Assembly: GCA_963966775.1 (NCBI GenBank)
Contig: CAXAAH010000014.1
Location: 1-37,806, forward strand
Length of the DNA stretch: 37,806 nt
Origin: UBA685 sp002299005
Lineage (GTDB): Bacteria > Pseudomonadota > Alphaproteobacteria > Puniceispirillales > Puniceispirillaceae
Direction: 5' to 3'
Shown: in pieces, positions 18,857-26,562 of the stretch
Position numbering within the stretch: position 1 is the stretch's first letter
How the letters are laid out: each line of letters begins with the position of its first letter
Program-made: the position numbers and the translations under genes
Notes under the pieces: model-generated
Told to the model about the DNA's origin: nothing
Seen by the model: only the letters and a program-made list of their open reading frames with translations
Database searches by the model: none

Positions 18857-20362
18857 ATGTTACATGATTGGCCTATTCTAACGCTTGTCACATTCATGCC
18901 ATTGCTTGGCGTGGCATTCTTATTGATGATCCGCTCATCTGGCGTGGTCGCGGATAATAACGCAAAATTTGTGGCTCTATGGACATCTGGTTTCACTTTT
19001 GTGATCTCATTGGTGTTGCTATTTGGTTTTGATAACAGCGCAAGCGGCTATCAATTCGAAGAATTTGCGACTTGGATCGACGGCACTAATATCAATTATC
19101 ACCTCGGTGTTGATGGTATTTCTATGCCTTTTGTCTTGCTGTCTACTTTCTTGACGCCCTTTGCGATTTTGGCGAGCTGGAAGTCTATCACGCATCGTGT
19201 GAAGGATTATATGATCGCCTTCTTGGTACTAGAGACCATGATGATCGGTATGTTCTCATCACTTGATATGTTGATGTTCTATCTGTTCTTTGAAGGTGTG
19301 CTTATTCCGATGTTCTTAATCATCGGTGTATGGGGTGGCCCGCGCCGCGTTTATGCCGCGTTTAAGTTCTTCTTATACACGCTATTTGGCTCGGTTTTGA
19401 TGCTGGTCTGTATGTTGGCGATGTATAATATGGCTGGCACAACTGACATTCCAAAATTGGCAGAGTTCGATTTTGCCCCTGCTTTGCAGACATGGTTATT
19501 CCTTGGTTTCTTTGCGTCATTTGCCGTCAAAGTGCCAATGTGGCCTGTGCATACATGGTTGCCAGATGCGCACGTTGAAGCGCCAACAGCTGGTTCAATG
19601 ATATTGGCTGGTGTGTTGTTGAAGATGGGCGGTTATGGCTTCATCCGCTTCTCATTGCCGATGTTCCCAGATGCGTCTGAATATTTTGCGCCATTTATCT
19701 TTGCGCTATCAGTGATTGCGGTGATTTATACATCGCTCGTTGCACTGGCACAGTCTGATATGAAAAAGCTGATTGCTTATTCATCTGTTGCGCATATGGG
19801 TTTTGTGACAATTGGTATCTTCTCATTGAACGAGCAGGGCGTTGCTGGCGCGATGTTCCAGATGATTAGCCACGGCCTTGTCTCAGCCGCATTGTTCTTT
19901 AGTGTCGGGGTTGTCTATGACCGCCTGCATACAAGAGAGATTGATGCTTATGGCGGTGTCGCTGATACGATGCCACGCTATGCGGCATGGTTTATGTTCA
20001 TGATGCTTGCCTCTGTAGGCTTGCCGGGGACATCTGGGTTTGTGGGCGAGATGCTTGTGCTTGTTGGCGCATGGCAGGCGGCACCTTGGGTTGCTTTCTT
20101 CTCTGCCACTGGTTTGATCTTGGGCGCTTGTTATATGCTATGGCTTTATCGCCGCGTGGTGTTTGGCCGTGCGGTCAAGCGTGCTGTTTTGAACATGCCG
20201 CGTCTTGAAGGCAGAGAGACCTTTATCTTTGTGCCTTTGACCATCTTGGTTATTTGGTTTGGTATCTATCCATCATCATTGCTTGATGTGATGGAAGTAT
20301 CGATCACAGACTTGCTAGATTCTGTTGCGATGGGGCTTGAAGCCTCAGCCGCAAATCAATAG
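18857..20362 (+). CDS. nuoM: NADH-quinone oxidoreductase subunit M
   Basis: NuoM (ND4 type) is the second antiporter-like proton-pumping subunit. The 501-aa protein has the conserved FYLFFEGVLIPMFLIIG helix with its channel Glu and the VKVPMWPVHTWLPDAHVEAPTAGSMILAGVLLKMGGYG motif carrying the central Lys. About fourteen membrane helices are expected. It is in immediate succession with nuoL and nuoN, the standard L-M-N order. Confidence 0.97.
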   Translation: MLHDWPILTLVTFMPLLGVAFLLMIRSSGVVADNNAKFVALWTSGFTFVISLVLLFGFDNSASGYQFEEFATWIDGTNINYHLGVDGISMPFVLLSTFLTPFAILASWKSITHRVKDYMIAFLVLETMMIGMFSSLDMLMFYLFFEGVLIPMFLIIGVWGGPRRVYAAFKFFLYTLFGSVLMLVCMLAMYNMAGTTDIPKLAEFDFAPALQTWLFLGFFASFAVKVPMWPVHTWLPDAHVEAPTAGSMILAGVLLKMGGYGFIRFSLPMFPDASEYFAPFIFALSVIAVIYTSLVALAQSDMKKLIAYSSVAHMGFVTIGIFSLNEQGVAGAMFQMISHGLVSAALFFSVGVVYDRLHTREIDAYGGVADTMPRYAAWFMFMMLASVGLPGTSGFVGEMLVLVGAWQAAPWVAFFSATGLILGACYMLWLYRRVVFGRAVKRAVLNMPRLEGRETFIFVPLTILVIWFGIYPSSLLDVMEVSITDLLDSVAMGLEASAANQ

Positions 20363-20380
20363 AGGAGTAGGGCTCTTATC

Positions 20381-21832
20381 ATGACTTTTTCTTTTGAAAG
20401 CCTCTATTTTGCCATGCCAGAAAGCATTCTTGCGCTTGCGAGTTTGCTGATTGTCCTCATCATTGCCTATGGCGGTGAGGGGCAGGCGAACCGTGTGCGT
20501 GTTAAGCGCTTCACTCTTGCGGCCTATGGTCTTGCGCTTGTCAGTGTTTATCTGATTGGCCCGCAATCAGCGGTTATTCTCAATGATTTATTTGCTGTGA
20601 ACGCGGTGACACATTTCATGAAGATACTTGTGCTTTTGGGCGCGATGGCGGCGACATGGATGGTGGATGACCGGTGGGGTGAGGGCATTGAGCGTCCAGA
20701 ATATAACCTGCTCGTCATGCTAGCGACCTTGGGTATGCTGTTGATGGTATCTGCCAATGATTTGATGTCGCTTTACATGGGTCTAGAGATGCAATCATTG
20801 CCGCTTTATGTGATTGCGGCGATGCGCACAAAATCTTTGAAATCATCAGAAGCTGGTTTGAAATATTTCCTACTTGGCGCGCTATCATCAGGGATGCTTC
20901 TTTATGGTGCGTCTTTTGTCTATGGCTACACAGGTTCAACAAATTTTGGCGAGATTGCCACAGCCCTATCAGGCGGTGCATCTGCTGGTTTGATTGTTGG
21001 CATGGTCTTCTTGCTAGCTGGTCTTGCGTTCAAAATCTCTGCCGCGCCGTTCCATATGTGGACACCAGATGTGTATGAAGGCGCGCCAACACCTGTGACA
21101 GCGTTGTTTGCGATTGCGCCTAAGGTGGCGGCGATGACGCTGATTTTGAATGTCACTTACGGGGCGTTTGGCGCTATCTCGTTCCAATGGGCACAAGTGA
21201 TCATGGCTTTGGCCGTTGTCTCTATGCTTGTCGGTGCGCTTGGTGCGATTATGCAGACCAATATTAAGCGTATGATGGCGTATTCTTCTATCGCGCATAT
21301 GGGTTACGCGCTTTGTGGCTTGGCCGCAGGCACCCAAGAAGGTGCGACAGGCGTTATGGTCTATATGACGACCTATATCGTCATGGGTGCGGCGACATTT
21401 GCGATTATCTTGCTGATGCGCCGTGATGGTGAGCCAGTTGAGAAGCTAAGCGATTTAACAGGCCTATCATCAACACATCCACTTCTTGCGGCGGGCTTGA
21501 TGGTTATCATGTTCTCAATGGCAGGTATCCCGCCACTCGCCGGTTTCTTTGGTAAATGGTATGTCTTCTTGGCCGCTGTGAATGCAGGTCTTGTGCCATT
21601 GGCGGTTATCGGTGTGGTCACATCAGTGATTGGGGCGTTCTATTATCTGCGCATCATCAAATTGATGTATTTCCAAGAAGCTGAACAGGCACTTGATACA
21701 GGGCTTGCTTTCCAAAATAAGACTGTCTTGTCGATTTGCTTGGCTGTGATTGTGCTGTTTGTGTTCTTAATTGGCCCCATTCGTGAACAAGCTGATATCG
21801 CTGTGGCAACTGTTTTTGCGGCAGGTCTATAG
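20381..21832 (+). CDS. nuoN: NADH-quinone oxidoreductase subunit N
   Basis: NuoN (ND2 type) is the third antiporter-like proton-pumping subunit. The 483-aa product has the LYMGLEMQSLPLYVIAA helix with the conserved Glu, the FKISAAPFHMWTPDVYEGAPTPVTA motif and IKRMMAYSSIAHMGYAL. AGGAGTAGGG upstream gives a good ribosome-binding site. It ends the nuo genes, but no terminator is visible in the 50 bases before birA, so birA to DUF1467 may be co-transcribed with nuo. Confidence 0.97.
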   Translation: MTFSFESLYFAMPESILALASLLIVLIIAYGGEGQANRVRVKRFTLAAYGLALVSVYLIGPQSAVILNDLFAVNAVTHFMKILVLLGAMAATWMVDDRWGEGIERPEYNLLVMLATLGMLLMVSANDLMSLYMGLEMQSLPLYVIAAMRTKSLKSSEAGLKYFLLGALSSGMLLYGASFVYGYTGSTNFGEIATALSGGASAGLIVGMVFLLAGLAFKISAAPFHMWTPDVYEGAPTPVTALFAIAPKVAAMTLILNVTYGAFGAISFQWAQVIMALAVVSMLVGALGAIMQTNIKRMMAYSSIAHMGYALCGLAAGTQEGATGVMVYMTTYIVMGAATFAIILLMRRDGEPVEKLSDLTGLSSTHPLLAAGLMVIMFSMAGIPPLAGFFGKWYVFLAAVNAGLVPLAVIGVVTSVIGAFYYLRIIKLMYFQEAEQALDTGLAFQNKTVLSICLAVIVLFVFLIGPIREQADIAVATVFAAGL

Positions 21833-21882
21833 GCTTTACGCAATAGGCGCCATAATTGCCGAAGATAGGATAAATACTCATT

Positions 21883-22647
21883 GTGACAGCTGAAATAATG
21901 ACGCTAGAAACAGGCTGGAGGCTTGCTGTCTATGAGACAGCAACGTCCACTTCTGACGTCATTTTTGGCCATGAGGACGCCTCTGAGGGGCTGTGTGTGC
22001 TTGCGCGACAGCAAACAAAGGGCAGGGGGCGTCAAGGGCGTGTCTGGACATCCGCGCGTGATGACGGGATGTATATATCACTATCGCTGATGCCGGTGCG
22101 CGAGATGCGTGAATGGCCGACCTTGTCATTTGTCGCAGCACTTGGCCTTTATCAGGCATTGACAGAGATGTTCCCTGAACTGCCGGCTGGTTTGAAATGG
22201 CCAAATGATGTGCTTGTGGGTGGCAAGAAGATTAGCGGGATATTGCTTGAGGCAAGGCAAAATAGGCTGGTTCTTGGGTGCGGCGTGAATTTAAGAAATG
22301 CGCCATCTGTGCCAAAAGCCACTTTTCCTCCAACAGATCTATGGCAAGAAACAGGGCAGCTGGTTGCGCCAGAGACACTTGCGAAAGCCTTTTTGAAACA
22401 TTTTTATAATCTCTATCAAAGCTGGCAGGTCTCTGGCTTTTCTGCCCAGTATGACCTATATAAGTCGCAATTGTTGTTTTTGTCTGAAAAGATATCTGTG
22501 ACCCAAGGGCAAAACCGCCTAGAGGGTGTCATGCGGGGTATCACAAAAGGCGGTGATTTGTTGCTTGAGGATGCCTTAGGTGAAATCAAATCTGTCACAA
22601 CAGGTGATGTAAATCTAATAGGGTTTTCAAATGCTACTCGCGATTGA
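21883..22647 (+). CDS. birA: Biotin--[acetyl-CoA-carboxylase] ligase, catalytic domain only
   Basis: BirA activates biotin with ATP and attaches it to a lysine of biotin carboxyl carrier proteins. The 254-aa product contains the ATP/biotin loop GRGRQGRVWTS at about 45-55 and KWPNDVLVGGKKISGILLE at about 105-123, followed by the small C-terminal domain. There is no N-terminal helix-turn-helix, so unlike E. coli BirA it should not act as a repressor. Start: GTG 21883 with AGGA about 13 bases upstream; ATG 21898 is a possible alternative and would shorten the product by five residues. The 3' end overlaps coaX by 17 bases. The nuoN-birA-coaX order is common in Alphaproteobacteria. Confidence 0.93.
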   Translation: MTAEIMTLETGWRLAVYETATSTSDVIFGHEDASEGLCVLARQQTKGRGRQGRVWTSARDDGMYISLSLMPVREMREWPTLSFVAALGLYQALTEMFPELPAGLKWPNDVLVGGKKISGILLEARQNRLVLGCGVNLRNAPSVPKATFPPTDLWQETGQLVAPETLAKAFLKHFYNLYQSWQVSGFSAQYDLYKSQLLFLSEKISVTQGQNRLEGVMRGITKGGDLLLEDALGEIKSVTTGDVNLIGFSNATRD

Positions 22648-23410
22648 TTGCGGAAATACAAATGTTGTATTCAGCCTGTTTGAAGGCGATGAAAATCGTG
22701 GTGAATGGCGCATTGAGACAAAGCATGGCCGAACCGCGGATGAATATACCGCTTGGTTTAGCCATCTATTATCCTTGCAAGATCTGACGCTGAAAGTCAT
22801 TGATGATGTGATAATTGCCTCTGTTGTGCCACCTGTCACAGAACAGCTTCGCCGGTTTTCAGAACGCCATCTAGGGCACACGGCTATGGTGGTTGGTGAC
22901 AGCGATGTAAAGCTGGGCGTGAGTGTTGATATTGATATGCCCTCACAGGTGGGCGCTGATAGGCTTGTGAACGCGCATGCGGCAAGCTCAATCGCCGAAT
23001 TGCCAGCGATTATCCTTGATTTTGGCACAGCGACGACCTTTGATTTAATCAAAAAAGGCAATGTCTATGCAGGCGGCGTGATTGCGCCCGGCATCCATCT
23101 ATCCGCAAGCGCCCTTAGCGAGGCGGCGGCGCGGTTGCCTGAGATTGATATTGTGCCCTTTGGGGCTGATTTGCCCATTATTGGGCGCGATACTAAGGCG
23201 GCGATGCGCTCTGGTATTTTTTGGGGCTATGTGTCGATGATCGAGGGGGTAATCGCACGTATTTCCAAACAAGAAGGCGCTAATTTATCGGTGATTGCTA
23301 CAGGTGGTCTTGCCCATTTATTTGCGCCACATATTCCGCAGATTAAAGCGGTTGATGATCAGTTAACAATGCGTGGTCTAGTGCAAATCCACGCTATGAA
23401 TAAGGTTTAA
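22631..23410 (+). CDS. coaX: Type III pantothenate kinase
   Basis: CoaX phosphorylates pantothenate in the first step of coenzyme A synthesis and belongs to the ASKHA (acetate/sugar kinase) fold, unrelated to E. coli CoaA. The 259-aa product shows the phosphate-loop-like DCGNTNVVFSL at 6-16, the VGADRLVNAHAA segment, and DFGTATTFD. The expected length is about 255-260 aa. It starts inside the end of birA (17-base overlap in a different frame) and ends four bases before rnj, implying translational coupling. Confidence 0.95.
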   Translation: MLLAIDCGNTNVVFSLFEGDENRGEWRIETKHGRTADEYTAWFSHLLSLQDLTLKVIDDVIIASVVPPVTEQLRRFSERHLGHTAMVVGDSDVKLGVSVDIDMPSQVGADRLVNAHAASSIAELPAIILDFGTATTFDLIKKGNVYAGGVIAPGIHLSASALSEAAARLPEIDIVPFGADLPIIGRDTKAAMRSGIFWGYVSMIEGVIARISKQEGANLSVIATGGLAHLFAPHIPQIKAVDDQLTMRGLVQIHAMNKV

Positions 23411-23413
23411 AGC

Positions 23414-25087
23414 ATGTCCATTTCGTCTTCTGATTTGGTTTTCGTCCCCCTTGGTGGTTCTGGTGAGATTGGTATGAACGCTAATCTTTATCATCATCAT
23501 GACAGGTGGTTGATGGTTGATTTGGGTATCAGTTTCGCGGATGAAAGCATGCCGGGTGTTGATGTTGTTCTGCCTGATTTGACGTTTATTGAGGCGCGCA
23601 AAGACAAGCTTGAAGGGCTTATCTTAACCCACGCGCATGAAGATCATTTTGGGGCCATTCCCTATTTGTGGGAACGCTTGCAGGTGCCTGTATATGGTAC
23701 CGCTTTTACGCTTGCGCTTTTGCGCCGAAAATTGGCGGAGTCCCGTGTTGATTTCGATATTGAAATGCATGAGCTTGATTACAATGAGCCTTATGAATTT
23801 GGGCCTTTTTCGGTTGAGCTTTTGGCCCTTAATCACTCTATCCCTGACCCTGCCGCGCTTATTTTGCGCACATCTGAGGGCACAATTTTGCATACGGGTG
23901 ACTGGAAATTTGATGATGCGCCGCAAATTGGCAGTAATACTGATGCCAAAAAGCTAGCGGAGATTGGTGATGAGGGCGTGCTTGCGCTTGTCGGTGATTC
24001 GACCAATGCGATGGTTGAAGGGCGCACCCCGTCTGAGCAAACAGCCTTTGATGGGCTGACAGCTGAAATTGCCAAGGCCGAAGGGCGTGTGGCTATCACC
24101 TGTTTTGCCAGTAACGTGGCGCGTGTTGATTCAATCATTCGTGCGGCACAGGCCAATGGCCGGTCGGTTGCGATTGTCGGGCGTGCTTTGCAACGCACCA
24201 TTGATGCCGCGCGCGAGGTTGGTTATTTGCGTGATGCGCCTGATTTCGTCAAAGAAAGCGATGTCGGCCTTATCCCGCGTGAGAATGTTGTGATTATCTG
24301 TACAGGCTCACAAGGCGAGACAAGAGCGGCGATGGCACGCATTGCCTCAGCATCGCATGATACGATTGAGCTTGATGCGGGCGATACGGTGATTTATTCG
24401 TCGCGCCAAATTCCGGGTAATGAGCCTGCGATTGCGAAAATCCAGGATATGCTTATACGTCGCGGTATGTTGGTTGTCACAGATGATGATGCGCCTGTGC
24501 ATGTCTCTGGCCACCCTGCGCGTGATGAGATGGCTGAGATGTATGGGCTGGTGAAGCCGCGCATCTCAATTCCTGTGCATGGCACCGCGCGTCATTTGAT
24601 GGCGCATGCTGAATTGGCGCGTTCTTGCCAAGTGGGCCAAACACTTATCCCAAATAATGGTATCATTATCGCCTTTAAAGATGGTCGGGCCAGTGAAATT
24701 GGCCATGTGCAAACAGGCGCTCTTACCTTTGAAGGTGGAGAGGTGATTGATATCCAGTCCGAGCAACTGCGCGCAAGGCGTCGTATGTTGTGGAACGGGG
24801 CTGTGTCTGTTTCTGTGGTTGTCTCTGCCAAAGGAGAGTTGTTAATCGCCCCGTCAATCGCCCAATCCGGCCTGATTGATGAGGAACGTGTGGATGATTT
24901 CTTGGCAACAGCTGCTTTGCGTATCGAAGATAAAATGCAAGATATGACCAAAAAGGCGTCATCTGACGATAATATTCGCCAGCTTGTCACAGCGCAGGTG
25001 CGTTCTGTCGCAAAATCGATGGTCAAACGCCGCCCAAATGTCGAAGTGCATATCATGCGAGCCAGCCAAGCGGAGCTATTATCTTAA
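23414..25087 (+). CDS. rnj: Ribonuclease J
   Basis: RNase J is a metallo-beta-lactamase/beta-CASP nuclease with 5'-to-3' exonuclease and endonuclease activity on mRNA and rRNA precursors. The 557-aa protein has the metal-binding motif HAHEDH at 73-78 (His73, His75, Asp77, His78), HTGDWKFD, the beta-CASP region with TGSQGE, the late HVSGHPARDE and PVHGTARHL motifs, and a C-terminal domain. RNase J occurs in most Alphaproteobacteria alongside RNase E and is absent from E. coli. Position between coaX and mce is the usual one in this class. Confidence 0.95.
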   Translation: MSISSSDLVFVPLGGSGEIGMNANLYHHHDRWLMVDLGISFADESMPGVDVVLPDLTFIEARKDKLEGLILTHAHEDHFGAIPYLWERLQVPVYGTAFTLALLRRKLAESRVDFDIEMHELDYNEPYEFGPFSVELLALNHSIPDPAALILRTSEGTILHTGDWKFDDAPQIGSNTDAKKLAEIGDEGVLALVGDSTNAMVEGRTPSEQTAFDGLTAEIAKAEGRVAITCFASNVARVDSIIRAAQANGRSVAIVGRALQRTIDAAREVGYLRDAPDFVKESDVGLIPRENVVIICTGSQGETRAAMARIASASHDTIELDAGDTVIYSSRQIPGNEPAIAKIQDMLIRRGMLVVTDDDAPVHVSGHPARDEMAEMYGLVKPRISIPVHGTARHLMAHAELARSCQVGQTLIPNNGIIIAFKDGRASEIGHVQTGALTFEGGEVIDIQSEQLRARRRMLWNGAVSVSVVVSAKGELLIAPSIAQSGLIDEERVDDFLATAALRIEDKMQDMTKKASSDDNIRQLVTAQVRSVAKSMVKRRPNVEVHIMRASQAELLS

Positions 25088-25103
25088 AAGAGGGGTAAGA
25101 GAT

Positions 25104-25508
25104 ATGATCGGAACCATTAACCATATTGCGATTGCTGTCCCTGATCTAGCGCAGGCGGCCGCGCAATGGGGCGCAAGGACAGGCGCAGAAGTCTCACAAG
25201 CACAATCACTGCCAGAGCATGGTGTGACGGTGGTGTTTGTCGATGTGCCCGGCAATCGCATTGAATTGTTAGAGCCTTTGGGAGATGATTCGCCCATTGC
25301 CAAATTTCTTGAGCGCAATCCTGAGGGCGGCATGCATCATATTTGTTTTGATGTAGACGACCTTTTGGCGATGCGCGATCAGATGATATCACAAGGCGCG
25401 CGTGTGCTTGGTGATGGGACGCCTAAAATCGGTGCTCATGGCAAGCCGGTATTATTTTTTCACCCCAAAGATTTCAACGGCACATTAGTTGAATTAGAGC
25501 AGATATAG
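25104..25508 (+). CDS. mce: Methylmalonyl-CoA epimerase (VOC family)
   Basis: This enzyme interconverts the S and R forms of methylmalonyl-CoA in the route from propionyl-CoA to succinyl-CoA. The 134-aa protein is a double beta-alpha-beta-beta-beta glyoxalase-type fold; the presumed metal ligands include His7 (INHIAIAV), His79 (MHHICFDV) and Glu130 (LVELEQ). ATG 25104 is chosen because AGGGGTAAG lies just upstream and because the longer frame from 24984 overlaps rnj. It is linked to rnj and to a DUF1467 gene, as in many alphaproteobacteria. The mutase and carboxylase of the pathway are not in this window. Confidence 0.93.
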   Translation: MIGTINHIAIAVPDLAQAAAQWGARTGAEVSQAQSLPEHGVTVVFVDVPGNRIELLEPLGDDSPIAKFLERNPEGGMHHICFDVDDLLAMRDQMISQGARVLGDGTPKIGAHGKPVLFFHPKDFNGTLVELEQI

Positions 25509-25517
25509 AAGGCTATT

Positions 25518-25757
25518 ATGGATATTGTTTCAGGTATCGTTGTTTATATTCTTTTATGGTGGTGGGTGCTGTTTATGGTGCTGCCTTTTGGCGCAAAAGC
25601 CCCGGAAACCATAGAAAAAGGCCATGCAACATCAGCGCCAGAAAGACCACGCCTGTTGAAAAAGATGCTTATCACATCTGTCATCGCAGCTGTTTTATGG
25701 TTTGGTGTTGATGCAATTATCGCCAGTGGCATTTTCACGTTTAGAGACCAGGGATAG
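25518..25757 (+). CDS. DUF1467 family small membrane protein
   Basis: This is a 79-aa protein of unknown function. It has two hydrophobic segments, about 5-27 (with a Trp-rich start) and 52-70, separated by a polar loop containing GAKAPE and a proline-rich basic stretch. Family members are short, two-helix inner-membrane proteins found in Alphaproteobacteria next to mce, which is also the context here. It starts nine bases after the mce stop and closes this operon. Function remains unassigned; co-occurrence with mce does not prove a role in propionate metabolism. Confidence 0.85.
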   Translation: MDIVSGIVVYILLWWWVLFMVLPFGAKAPETIEKGHATSAPERPRLLKKMLITSVIAAVLWFGVDAIIASGIFTFRDQG

Positions 25758-25790
25758 GCCTGAAAAGAGGTGATGGGGTTACGAAGGGCA

Positions 25791-25823
25791 AAAAAAAACA
25801 AGACCCGAAGATCTTGCTTTTTT
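25791..25823 (-). terminator. Terminator in the DUF1467-rpiB gap, best on the minus strand
   Basis: Read on the minus strand, CAAGATC pairs with GGTCTTG around a UUCG tetraloop (25799-25816) and is followed by eight U residues. On the plus strand the same hairpin has a C-A mismatch in place of the G-U pair and a T-run interrupted by one C. It could therefore end both the mce/DUF1467 transcript and a transcript coming from the opposite direction, but it fits the latter better. Confidence 0.7.
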
Positions 25824-25844
25824 CTGAAAATCTGAAGCGCGCAC

Positions 25845-25889
25845 TTAAAAGGGCGCTAGGCAAATTTTCCCTCCCATTTCCTCGGTCAT
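25845..25889 (-). CDS. Candidate 14-residue small ORF (speculative)
   Basis: On the minus strand an ATG at 25889 opens MTEEMGGKICLAPF and stops at TAA (25847-25845). GAGG lies four bases upstream (25897-25894). Further upstream, GTGACA (25935-25930), a 17-base spacer and TAGCGT (25912-25907) form a passable promoter with a start near 25900. The UUCG terminator lies 22 bases past the stop. Order and spacing are right for a tiny gene, but an ORF this short can arise by chance, and the transcript could equally be a non-coding RNA. Confidence 0.25.
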   Translation of the reverse strand: MTEEMGGKICLAPF

Positions 25890-26055
25890 GACACCTCGGT
25901 TTGAGTACGCTAGAAATCTTTTGAGATAATGTCACGAAAAAAAACAAAAATAAGTAACTTTTCTTCAGATAGCGCAAAGATAATGTTTCAATCATCGTAA
26001 AACGCGCTATTTTATACTCACGATAAGCAAAATCTTTATGAAGGATCTATGTTAG

Positions 26056-26502
26056 ATGAATTTCACAAAAATCTATCTCGCATCTGACCATGGTGGTCTG
26101 ACCTTAAAGGCAGAAATTAAAGCTCATCTTGAAAAACAAGCTATTCTTGTTGAAGATTTAGGGCCGACTGAGGGGCAATCTGTTGATTATCCTGATTATG
26201 GCGCGAAATGCGCGCTTGCCTTGAAAGACGATGAGGGCGCAGGCGGTATTATCATTTGCGGGTCTGGCATTGGCATTTCAATTGCGGCAAATCGCCATAG
26301 TTGGGTTAGAGCGGCTTTGGTGCATGATGTGACCACAGCGCATCTGTGCCGTGAACATAATAACGCGAATGTGCTTGCGCTTGGTGAGCGCCTGATGGGT
26401 GTGACCACCGCGCTTGAATGTGTTGATAGTTTTCTTACAACGCCTTTTGAAGGTGGCAGACATGAAAATCGTGTCGAAAAATTAACAAACCTGCCAAAAT
26501 AA
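26056..26502 (+). CDS. rpiB: Ribose 5-phosphate isomerase B
   Basis: RpiB interconverts ribulose 5-phosphate and ribose 5-phosphate in the pentose phosphate pathway. The 148-aa product belongs to the RpiB/LacA/LacB family: ASDHGG at 9-14 for phosphate and sugar binding, the loop IICGSGIGISIAANR at 66-80 with catalytic Cys68, and EHNNANVLALGER at about 100-112. AAGGA at 26041-26045 lies ten bases before the ATG. It is the first gene of an rpiB-glyA unit ending at the terminator after glyA. Confidence 0.95.
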   Translation: MNFTKIYLASDHGGLTLKAEIKAHLEKQAILVEDLGPTEGQSVDYPDYGAKCALALKDDEGAGGIIICGSGIGISIAANRHSWVRAALVHDVTTAHLCREHNNANVLALGERLMGVTTALECVDSFLTTPFEGGRHENRVEKLTNLPK

Positions 26503-26562
26503 CAGGCATAGATTTAAGATATTAGAGGGCTGATAATCAGTCGCGCACCAAAGGAGAGACTT

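Larger units (their letters stand above)
25758..26055. other. Intergenic region with no annotated protein gene
   Basis: This 298-base gap separates DUF1467 from rpiB. It contains the UUCG terminator near 25800, a candidate small minus-strand transcript (about 25791-25900) and A/T-rich sequence upstream of rpiB that should hold the rpiB promoter (a TATTTTATACT stretch at 26008-26018 is the best -10 candidate). A longer minus-strand reading frame across the region runs through the terminator and looks like chance. Confidence 0.5.

Noticed and set aside
25791..25935. 6S RNA gene on the minus strand
   Set aside because: The approximate size and rod-like folding are suggestive, but I could not identify the conserved open-bubble sequence, and the usual alphaproteobacterial neighbours of 6S RNA (zapA, a 5-formyl-THF cyclo-ligase) are absent. 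Kept only as an unassigned transcript.
25741..25995. An 84-codon minus-strand reading frame across the DUF1467-rpiB gap
   Set aside because: It runs straight through the UUCG terminator, overlaps the end of DUF1467, has no ribosome-binding site and has a composition dictated by A/T-rich DNA. Only the shorter 14-codon ORF in another frame has plausible signals.
26503..26562. Glycine riboswitch before glyA
   Set aside because: The gap is only 60 bases and shows no glycine-aptamer pattern.
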